From: Chitinophaga sp. Ak27 | GTDB taxonomy: Bacteria; Bacteroidota; Bacteroidia; Chitinophagales; Chitinophagaceae | Direction of reading: 5' to 3' | Assembly: GCF_012726295.1 (NCBI RefSeq) | Contig: NZ_JABAOB010000011.1 | Coordinates: 1 to 64,000 of the forward strand | DNA: 64,000 bases | Position numbers and translations under genes: made by a program | Notes under the pieces: generated by a model | The model's database searches: none | The model's input: only the letters and a program-made list of their open reading frames with translations | Told to the model about the DNA's origin: nothing | Part shown: positions 37,899 through 44,644 of the stretch, in pieces | How positions within the stretch are numbered: position 1 is the first letter of the stretch | Layout of the letters: the number at the start of each line of letters is the position of its first letter

Positions 37899-38101
37899 TA
37901 TTGGTAAGCGTCGGCTTCCCGCCCCCATTGGTGCAGCGTATTCAGGGAAAACCAACCTATCGCGCTGATAATGAATATATAACCCACAAAGCCGGGGGTT
38001 CTTAATTCTACTGCGCCGGGCAGGTCATTCATTTCTGTAAAATAGGCCGCTGCTGCCAGCAAGATGCCTGATAACAACGCATAAAGAGCGATTTTCCTCA
38101 T
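37895..38101 (-). CDS. Small two-helix membrane protein
   Basis: 68 residues from the ATG at 38101 (MRKIALYALLSGILLAAAAY); an in-frame ATG at 38161 would add 20 polar residues that break the expected start. Two hydrophobic helices (about 4-19 and 38-54) are joined by a short acidic loop, with a polar C-terminus (HQWGREADAYQY). Function unknown. The trhO promoter overlaps its stop codon. Confidence 0.65.
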   Translation of the reverse strand: MRKIALYALLSGILLAAAAYFTEMNDLPGAVELRTPGFVGYIFIISAIGWFSLNTLHQWGREADAYQY

Positions 38102-38271
38102 AACGAACGATTTCTGATTAACTAGTGGCCACTGGCACTTACGTGTGAGTAAAATGTGCACAGCGATCCTGCAAATATGCTTACCTTACTAACGTAATTT
38201 ATCAACCAAAAGTTTCTTTTCTGAGAAAAAAAATATTTGTTATTTTATAACTATTTGATAATTATTGTATA

Positions 38272-38279
38272 TAACTTTG
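38272..38279 (+). promoter_or_regulatory. -7 promoter box before the 36-residue gene
   Basis: TAACTTTG is an exact TAnnTTTG match about 85 bp before the small gene at 38364, in an AT-rich region. Confidence 0.5.
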
Positions 38280-38363
38280 TTGTAAGTTACGACCCCGATT
38301 GGCACCCTTTTTGAAAAATGGTATCGCAAGAACAATTATTGTTTAACCCTTAAATGTTACATT

Positions 38364-38474
38364 ATGAGTACTTACATTACTTACTTTATTTACGCAGTTG
38401 TTGGTATCTGGATCTACAGATTGCTGGCGTATTACTTCGACGAGAAAAAGGAATTGAAGAGCAGGAAAAAGTAA
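38364..38474 (+). CDS. 36-residue single-helix membrane peptide
   Basis: A very short gene: MSTYITYFIYAVVGIWIYRL continues through a hydrophobic helix (about 5-24) into a charged Lys/Glu tail (DEKKELKSRKK). It is preceded by a consensus -7 box and followed 31 bp later by a perfect 12-bp hairpin, so it has a complete transcription unit of its own. The positively charged C-terminus suggests N-out/C-in orientation. Function unknown. Confidence 0.6.
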   Translation: MSTYITYFIYAVVGIWIYRLLAYYFDEKKELKSRKK

Positions 38475-38505
38475 CGCCCTTTTCATGGGTGTGGATGTTG
38501 AGATA

Positions 38506-38539
38506 CGGAGATTTTACGGTACCCCAGGTAAAATCTCCG
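38506..38539. terminator. Bidirectional terminator
   Basis: A perfect 12-bp stem (38506-38517 with 38528-38539) with a 10-nt loop lies between the small plus-strand gene and the convergent DUF5686 gene. Confidence 0.75.
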
Positions 38540-38548
38540 GCATCAAGC

Positions 38549-41068
38549 TCAACGGCTATTAAACTTTACGACGTTGCCTAATATTCCGCCAAAGCCAACG
38601 CGCACGCCTATACGGGTATCCTGTTTACTCTGATAACCCGCCACCACATCTACCCGGATCATTTTGAAAATATTTTCCAGACCTCCAAATACTTCTACGT
38701 AGTTGTTGTCGCCATTTACATAAAAAGCATTGGCGCCCGCTACCAGGTTCCATTTCAGCCGGTTGAACAATGGAATTTTGTTGGTCAGCAACCCATTGAA
38801 ATGATGTTCTACATTGGCTGTGGTATAAAACGAGGCCGTGGTGCTATACTGGTAATAGGGAGCCAGTTGAAAACTATTCAGGTATTTCATGTTATAGAAC
38901 GTCTGGTTGCCGTTGAAATGCTGATAGTCCGGAATCTGCACATTTTTGTCATTCAAAAATCCGCCTATGCCAATGTGATAACGGAACTCGCCCAGCAATT
39001 TAAAGTTCATATTATCCTGCACCGAAAAGTTCCATTTATCAAAATCAACAATACTATTGGCTACATTCGGAATCCCTTTACTGTAGCTGATTTTAAAGGT
39101 AGGATATTTGGATCCCAACGGTATTTTGCGATCCGGCAACTCCACAAACTGTTGCCCCGGCTGGTAAGTAAAACTTACATCAGCTACCAGTGCCTGGTGC
39201 TTTTCAAAAGGTATATTAGCCAGTTCCTGCGGATGGTTGGGCGTAAAGGCCTTACGATCGTTCTTAAAGAATACAAAATCGGTAGTATTTTCTACCGGTA
39301 CCCTGCTTTCATAATTCACGCCAACGGATAAACGATCATTAGTTTGAAACGTTCTGCTGTATTGCAGGCTACCAAACCAATTCTCGTATAGCTTCATATA
39401 GTTTTCCTTTAGAAAGAGCGTATAAAATTCGTTGGCTATGTTATCGATGGGATTGTCCTGGTTGAATTGGGAAATACGCTTGCCCCCGGCCAGCTTCCAG
39501 TCATTGCGCCCATACCGCTTGCTGATTTTGCTGGTATTCTGGAAGTTTATTTCCGTATAGGCATTGAGGTGAGTATTACTCAGCCCATAGCGCAAGAAAG
39601 GCTTTATGCGCAAACTACTTTCCTCGCTGGTATTGACGGTGAACTCCGGTTCCAGTGCCAACGCCAATCCTTCTACTGTATTATACTTTAGCGATTTCAA
39701 TAACCCTTTGACATAAAGCTGATGAAAGTTGATAGCGCTGTCGCGGCGGAAATAATATTTATGAGTAGCACCGCCCCAGAGCAGGTCCATTACTTTCACT
39801 GGCTTTTGCTTTTTCTGAAGGGAAGACAAGCGGTATTTAGACATGGCAGAATCACGATCGGCCTTGGCCGCACTGTCTTTTTCGTGATAATCCTTTACTT
39901 CAGCTTGCTCCAGGGGCACGGGGCGGATACTGTCCCAATAAGCATGCTGCTGTTTATCAAATGCGGTATCGTACTTCAGGAAAACATTATCGAAAAAACG
40001 AGCCGGTAAATTGGGCTGCACATTATAATCTGAATAAACGTTCACAAAGCTTCCCCCCATGCGGAAACCAAATTTGTTGAAGGCAATACGCAGTACCTGG
40101 TCTTTTACCCGCCATACGCCATCAGTCACTGGCACGTGGGTTTGGCGGATCTCCAGCGAGTCCATCAGCTCCAGCTGGTACTCAGAGGTGAGGAACAGAT
40201 CGGTGCTATGAATGCGCCAGTCGCCATCTGTGATAAAGATATCGCCAAAAAACAGCGGCTCCTGCTTACGGCGTGGAATCACTTTTATCTTATTCACCGT
40301 TTTCCCATCTTCTACAAAAGTGCCCTCCAGGTGATATTTATAGAAAGCCAGCGCATTTTCTGCGATCGGCGAGATATAGCCACGGGGGCCCATTTGTGTA
40401 ATAACAGCCGTTACATTATTATCATAAAAACTGATGATGGCCGGGAAGCTCAGGCCAAAACCACCGCCACTTTTACGGGAAGAAATAACTTCCAGCTTGA
40501 TCTTATCCGGCTGACGGGCGGAAATTTTTGTAATAGATTCAGAGAGAAATACCATGCCTTTCCCGCTACTATCTACGCCCATATCAGCTTTGTCTATTTT
40601 CTTGCCCAGGAGTTTCTCTGGCACGTTTTGCAGGCCAATAGTACCTTTAATATAAGACATGCAGGTGTATTCCTTCACCTGGTCGTGGTAAAACTGTCTT
40701 TTCTTAATGGCCTGGCGAATGATGGCATATGCCGGGTCTTCGCCCGCGGCTTTCACCACTACTTCCCGGATCTGCATATTCACCGGCTGTAAATGGAAGT
40801 CGAGCGTTTGCGTAGGGGCGTTAACGTTAACCGGGAGTTCTGTTCTCCGGAAGCCGATATACTGGCATACAATGGTGTATTGCCCCGGGGGAAGGTCAAG
40901 GTGATATTGTCCGGCAGCATTGGTGGTCGTGCCGGTAGTGGTTCCTTTTATGAATATAGTAGCGAAAGGAAGCGGCTGATCTTTATCATCCGTTACACGG
41001 CCCCTCACCACATTGGCCTGACAATAGCCCGAAATAAGGATACACAACAGGGTGGATAGATATTTCAT
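38549..41068 (-). CDS. DUF5686 outer-membrane protein with carboxypeptidase-regulatory-like domain
   Basis: 839 residues from the ATG at 41068 (MKYLSTLLCILISGYCQANV, a good signal peptide); ATGs at 41071 and 41152 are in frame but extend past the natural signal. An N-terminal CarboxypepD_reg-like sandwich (VRGRVTDDKDQPLPFATIF) is followed by the DUF5686 region (AAGEDPAYAIIRQAIKKR, YTCMSYIKGT) and a C-terminal barrel-like part ending VVKFNSR. It is a common Bacteroidota envelope protein of unknown role. The small membrane protein gene lies upstream on the same strand. Confidence 0.9.
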   Translation of the reverse strand: MKYLSTLLCILISGYCQANVVRGRVTDDKDQPLPFATIFIKGTTTGTTTNAAGQYHLDLPPGQYTIVCQYIGFRRTELPVNVNAPTQTLDFHLQPVNMQIREVVVKAAGEDPAYAIIRQAIKKRQFYHDQVKEYTCMSYIKGTIGLQNVPEKLLGKKIDKADMGVDSSGKGMVFLSESITKISARQPDKIKLEVISSRKSGGGFGLSFPAIISFYDNNVTAVITQMGPRGYISPIAENALAFYKYHLEGTFVEDGKTVNKIKVIPRRKQEPLFFGDIFITDGDWRIHSTDLFLTSEYQLELMDSLEIRQTHVPVTDGVWRVKDQVLRIAFNKFGFRMGGSFVNVYSDYNVQPNLPARFFDNVFLKYDTAFDKQQHAYWDSIRPVPLEQAEVKDYHEKDSAAKADRDSAMSKYRLSSLQKKQKPVKVMDLLWGGATHKYYFRRDSAINFHQLYVKGLLKSLKYNTVEGLALALEPEFTVNTSEESSLRIKPFLRYGLSNTHLNAYTEINFQNTSKISKRYGRNDWKLAGGKRISQFNQDNPIDNIANEFYTLFLKENYMKLYENWFGSLQYSRTFQTNDRLSVGVNYESRVPVENTTDFVFFKNDRKAFTPNHPQELANIPFEKHQALVADVSFTYQPGQQFVELPDRKIPLGSKYPTFKISYSKGIPNVANSIVDFDKWNFSVQDNMNFKLLGEFRYHIGIGGFLNDKNVQIPDYQHFNGNQTFYNMKYLNSFQLAPYYQYSTTASFYTTANVEHHFNGLLTNKIPLFNRLKWNLVAGANAFYVNGDNNYVEVFGGLENIFKMIRVDVVAGYQSKQDTRIGVRVGFGGILGNVVKFNSR

Positions 41069-41152
41069 CATATTCCCAAATGTAACGGCCAACGGTTTAC
41101 CGGTATGCCCGGTACGCCGTTTTACCAGAAGTTTAACAGCCTTGATAAGCAA

Positions 41153-41506
41153 TCAGGCTGGCTTTTTTGTTACACGTAAAAAGGCGGCGGAGCTGGCGGC
41201 AAAACCTGCTACCAGTGCGCCCAGGAACGCACTTACTATGCCTATTAGCGGGGCGCTCTTCACTTTCAGGATCATTTCACTCATGCGGTTAGCCAACAGG
41301 TGATCATTCCGTACGTCCATATAAAACGCGAGCATCAGCCACAGCACAAATATACCCAAGAATGCACTGAAGAAGGATTTACCGGGAGATAAAGGCATCA
41401 ACAGGGTTACCAGGAAGGCAACCACCGCCACGCTCCACCAGGGCAAAAACATACCGGCTATATAAGCCAGGACTAGGATAAGGAGAAAATGTGCAAAGGA
41501 TTTCAT
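41153..41506 (-). CDS. Small membrane protein, unknown
   Basis: 117 residues with about four hydrophobic helices (about 5-23, 25-42, 46-63, 87-110) and a polar stretch (DVRNDHLLANRMSEMILKVK) between the third and fourth. There is no recognised domain. It precedes the DUF5686 gene by 84 bp on the same strand and may share its transcript. Confidence 0.7.
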   Translation of the reverse strand: MKSFAHFLLILVLAYIAGMFLPWWSVAVVAFLVTLLMPLSPGKSFFSAFLGIFVLWLMLAFYMDVRNDHLLANRMSEMILKVKSAPLIGIVSAFLGALVAGFAASSAAFLRVTKKPA

Positions 41507-41551
41507 AATTCTAATATAGGATAAAAAGCTTAAAGGAGAACAGAAAGCGGA

Positions 41552-41645
41552 AAGCAGAAAGCAAAAAGCTATTGTGGAGAATGATCTTAGCGGGTATTAA
41601 AAATCGCTTTGATAATTCTCCACAATAGCTTTTTGCTTTCTGCTT
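41552..41645. repeat. AAAGC-heptamer inverted repeat, copy B
   Basis: Arms 41552-41586 and 41611-41645 are 35 nt with a single mismatch; the loop is 24 nt. The outer part is AGAAAGC-AAAAAGC heptamers, the inner part CTATTGTGGAGAAT. The loop holds TATTAAAAATCGC, the shared core. The right arm runs into the metZ stop codon. Confidence 0.9.
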
Positions 41646-42834
41646 ATTTGCTTTTTTCCAATGCCTGTTCAATATCTGCCAGAATATCCCTGATATTCTC
41701 CAATCCCACAGAAATACGGATCAATCCAGGTGTAATACCGGCAATGGCTCTCTCTTCTTCACTCAATTTGGCGTGCGTGGTGCTGGCCGGATGCGAAGCA
41801 ATACTGCGACTATCGCCCAGGTTAGCAGTGAGCGACAACAACTGTAAGGCATCCAGGAAGCGTACCCCTTGTTGTAAGCCGCCCTTCAGCTCAAAGCATA
41901 CAATCCCCCCTCCTCCACTCATCTGCTTTTGCGCAATGGCATATTGCGGGTGGCTGGGTAAAAATGGATACTTCACCAACGACAAATGAGGGTTGCTCTC
42001 CAGGGCTTTGGCCAACTTCAGCGCACTGTCCGAATGGCGTTCCATACGCACAAACAGGGTTTCCAAGCTTTTGCTCAGTACCCAGGCGTTGAACGGCGAC
42101 ATAGACGGCCCGGTACTGCGGCAGAAGGTATATATTTCCTTGATCAGTTCTTTCTTTCCAACCACTACACCTCCTAACACACGTCCCTGCCCGTCTATCC
42201 ACTTGGTGGCAGAATGGGTAACCAGGTCGGCGCCATAGTCCAGCGGCCTTTGTAATACGGGAGTAGCAAAAGCATTGTCTACATTCAGTATTACCTTGTG
42301 TTCCCTGGCAATACGGGACAACATTTCAATATCAATAATTTCCAGTCCCGGGTTGGAAGGCGTTTCCAGGAAAATCATCCGGGTATTGGGTTTGATCATT
42401 GCCGCGATGGTGGCCGGATCATCTGTAATATCGAAATAGGAAGTGGTGATGCCCCATTTAGGCAGGAACTTGGTAATCACCGTATGTGTAGAGCCGAAGA
42501 TAGAACGGGCCGAGAGCAAGTGATCACCTGCCTTCAGCAGGGCCATAAAACTGGCAAAGATAGCGCTCATACCAGAGGCGGTAGCGTAACCTGCTTCCCC
42601 TCCTTCGAGGGCGCACATCTTCTGTACAAATTCGTCTACGTTGGGATTACTGAAACGGCTATAGATATTAAAATCCGTTTCATCAGCAAACGTAGCCCGC
42701 ATTTCTTCTGCATTATCAAAACAGAAACTGGAAGTAAGGAACATAGGAGACGCATGTTCCATCTGGTCTGTCCTCGGAATCTGGATTCTTACAGCATTGG
42801 TATCCGGTTGGTATTGATGTCTGTCTTTGTTCAT
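41644..42834 (-). CDS. metZ: PLP-dependent O-acyl-homoserine sulfhydrylase / cystathionine gamma-synthase family
   Basis: 396 residues from the ATG at 42834 (MNKDRHQYQPDTNAVRIQ); longer in-frame upstream sequence does not look like this family. The PLP lysine is K211 in HSATKWIDGQGRVLGG, and the family phrases YSRFSNPNV, ATASGMSAIF, FLETPSNPG and SVGLENIRDIL are present. It takes an O-acyl-homoserine and sulfide (or cysteine) to make homocysteine (or cystathionine). Likeness is greatest to MetZ-type sulfhydrylases; exact substrate is not certain. Next to metX (divergent) and 20 bp after osmC, it belongs to a methionine cluster. Confidence 0.9.
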   Translation of the reverse strand: MNKDRHQYQPDTNAVRIQIPRTDQMEHASPMFLTSSFCFDNAEEMRATFADETDFNIYSRFSNPNVDEFVQKMCALEGGEAGYATASGMSAIFASFMALLKAGDHLLSARSIFGSTHTVITKFLPKWGITTSYFDITDDPATIAAMIKPNTRMIFLETPSNPGLEIIDIEMLSRIAREHKVILNVDNAFATPVLQRPLDYGADLVTHSATKWIDGQGRVLGGVVVGKKELIKEIYTFCRSTGPSMSPFNAWVLSKSLETLFVRMERHSDSALKLAKALESNPHLSLVKYPFLPSHPQYAIAQKQMSGGGGIVCFELKGGLQQGVRFLDALQLLSLTANLGDSRSIASHPASTTHAKLSEEERAIAGITPGLIRISVGLENIRDILADIEQALEKSK

Positions 42835-42854
42835 GAATATGGTAATTACAGCTG

Positions 42855-43274
42855 TTACGCGTTCAGTTTCACTTCCCAGGTCAGTTTGGTATGTCCCTGA
42901 CGCAGGGTTTCTGCTACAGAACAATACTTGTTCATAGACAATTCCACGGCGCGTGCCGCTTTATCCGGATCTATATTACCTTTCAGGTGGAACACCAGGT
43001 GAGCGGTTTCCCAGAGCGAAGGCTCTTTCCCTTTTTCTCTTTCAGCCTCGATTTCAATACGGAAATCCTGTACGTCCTGGCGTTGTTTCTTCAGAATCAT
43101 CATCACATCAATGGCAGAACAACCACCCAGGCCCATAATCACCATTTGCATGGGACGCACCCCGTTGTTTTTTCCGCCATTTTCGAGGGAAGAGTCCATC
43201 AGTACTTTATGACCGCCTTCATCTACCGCTTCCATATTGAATCCGTCGTCTATTCTTTGTAATGCTATCTTCAT
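42855..43274 (-). CDS. OsmC/Ohr-family protein
   Basis: 139 residues. OsmC fold with the two reactive cysteines in GLGGCSAIDVMMILKKQ and MNKYCSVAETL, and no membrane part. Members reduce organic hydroperoxides or act as thiol-dependent redox proteins. It precedes metZ by 20 bp in the same orientation, so the two are co-transcribed; a redox role beside sulfur assimilation would fit (inference). Promoter box at 43294-43301. Confidence 0.9.
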   Translation of the reverse strand: MKIALQRIDDGFNMEAVDEGGHKVLMDSSLENGGKNNGVRPMQMVIMGLGGCSAIDVMMILKKQRQDVQDFRIEIEAEREKGKEPSLWETAHLVFHLKGNIDPDKAARAVELSMNKYCSVAETLRQGHTKLTWEVKLNA

Positions 43275-43293
43275 GGTTATTATTTTTCTTTAA

Positions 43294-43301
43294 CAAAGAT
43301 A
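43294..43301 (-). promoter_or_regulatory. -7 promoter box for osmC-metZ
   Basis: TATCTTTG on the minus strand is an exact TAnnTTTG match, 19 bp before the osmC ATG. Confidence 0.55.
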
Positions 43302-43316
43302 AAATAAAACAATCAT

Positions 43317-43397
43317 GAATTACGAATTACGAATAACACCCATACACGGGGCCTTCCCATAAGTGCCTGTGTAATTGTAATTGTAATTTTTAATTCC
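43317..43397. repeat. GAATTAC/AATTAC inverted tandem repeat
   Basis: Left: three heptamers GAATTAC, GAATTAC, GAATAAC (43317-43337). Right: AATTGT-type hexamers in inverted orientation (about 43371-43390), around an inner ACACGGG/CCTGTGT imperfect stem. It lies in the osmC/metX divergent promoter region. Confidence 0.6.
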
Positions 43398-43412
43398 AAT
43401 ATTGTAGTTTTG
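43381..43412 (+). promoter_or_regulatory. Possible metX promoter
   Basis: TTG (43381), 21 bp, TAGTTTTG (43405-43412). The box overlaps the upstream TTG start at 43410 and, if real, favours the TTG at 43431 as the metX start. Confidence 0.4.
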
Positions 43413-44453
43413 CGCAAATTTAAAGAAGCATTGTCGGCAAAGGTATTTCACAGTAAAGCAGCGTTCCGGTTGGAGTCCGGCCAGGTATTACCCGAATTGC
43501 ATATCGCGTATCATACATACGGTACCATGAATGAAGATGGCAGTAACGTAGTATGGGTATGTCATGCCTTAACGGCCAACAGCGATGTGGCAGATTGGTG
43601 GACCGGCCTGATAGGCGCCGGGAAGGTGATAGATCCTTCCAGGCACTTTATTGTTTGTGCCAACATTATCGGTTCCTGTTACGGCAGCAGCGGGCCGCAT
43701 ACTATAAATCCCGACACCGGCAAACCCTGGTATCACAGCTTTCCTGCTGTTACCATCCGCGATATGGTACAGGCGCATATATTGTTAAGGGCTCATTTAC
43801 AGGTGCCCCGTATTCACCTGCTGATAGGTGGCTCCATGGGCGGATACCAGGCGCTGGAATGGGCATTGACCGAACCCACTGTAATAGACCAGCTTTTCCT
43901 GCTGTGCACCGGCGCGGCGGAAAGCGCCTGGGGTATTGCTATTCATACCGCCCAGCGACTGGCCATTGAGGCAGACGATACCTGGCAACAGGACTGCCAC
44001 AGCGCCGGCTCCAGGGGCCTCAAAGCCGCCAGGGCCATCGGTATGCTCACCTATCGCAACTATCAAACCTTTGTGCGCGCCCAGTCTGACGAAGACAAGG
44101 AAAAGACAGATCATTTCCGCGCTTCCTCTTATATTAACTACCAGGGCGACAAGCTGGTAAAACGCTTCAATGCACAGTCTTACTGGTTGCTCACCAAAGC
44201 GATGGACAGCCACAATATCGCCCGCGGACGGCACGAACACATTACCGCATCCCTATCGCATATCCGGCAACGTACCCTGCTGATTGGCATCAGTAGCGAT
44301 ATCCTCTGCCCGCCGGAAGAACAACAATTCATGGCAGCCCATCTCCCACGGGCAACTTATCATGAAATCGACTCTTCATATGGTCATGATGGTTTCCTCA
44401 TAGAATTTGAAAAGATCGGTAACATACTCAGGGACTGGATGGGACGCTCATAA
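43410..44453 (+). CDS. metX: Homoserine O-acetyltransferase
   Basis: 347 residues from TTG 43410; the TTG at 43431 (giving LSAKVFHSKAAFRLESG) is an equally good start. MetX is an alpha/beta hydrolase: NVVWVCHALTANSDVADWW, nucleophile S142 in GGSMGGYQALEW, and a late His in SYGHDGFLIEFE with an upstream Asp in SSDILCPPEEQ. It activates homoserine with acetyl-CoA (a succinyl donor cannot be ruled out), giving the substrate for the divergently encoded MetZ. A repeat hairpin begins at its stop codon. Confidence 0.93.
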   Translation: MRKFKEALSAKVFHSKAAFRLESGQVLPELHIAYHTYGTMNEDGSNVVWVCHALTANSDVADWWTGLIGAGKVIDPSRHFIVCANIIGSCYGSSGPHTINPDTGKPWYHSFPAVTIRDMVQAHILLRAHLQVPRIHLLIGGSMGGYQALEWALTEPTVIDQLFLLCTGAAESAWGIAIHTAQRLAIEADDTWQQDCHSAGSRGLKAARAIGMLTYRNYQTFVRAQSDEDKEKTDHFRASSYINYQGDKLVKRFNAQSYWLLTKAMDSHNIARGRHEHITASLSHIRQRTLLIGISSDILCPPEEQQFMAAHLPRATYHEIDSSYGHDGFLIEFEKIGNILRDWMGRS

Positions 44454-44578
44454 AAGCTTAACGCAGAAAGCATAAAGCATAAAGCTATTAAAGCGGGACG
44501 ACCTCGGCGAATAGTTAAAATCGCATTAGTCATTCGCTTTAATAGCTTTATGCTTTATGCTTTCTGCGTTAAGCTTTT
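44452..44578. repeat. AAAGC-heptamer inverted repeat, copy C
   Basis: Arms 44452-44495 and 44535-44578 are 44 nt and perfectly complementary; the loop is 39 nt and contains GAATAGTTAAAATCGC. The left arm starts within the metX stop codon; the right arm is followed by a T-rich tract, so it may also terminate transcription. Confidence 0.92.
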
Positions 44579-44644
44579 TTTGCTTTGTGCTTTTTTCCCT
44601 ATATTTAAATTAAACCGAATCTAAATCTGTTTAAAATCCACTCT

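Noticed and set aside
41540..41660. CRISPR-like short repeats
   Set aside because: Units are contiguous heptamers with no spacers, in inverted arms; no cas genes are present.
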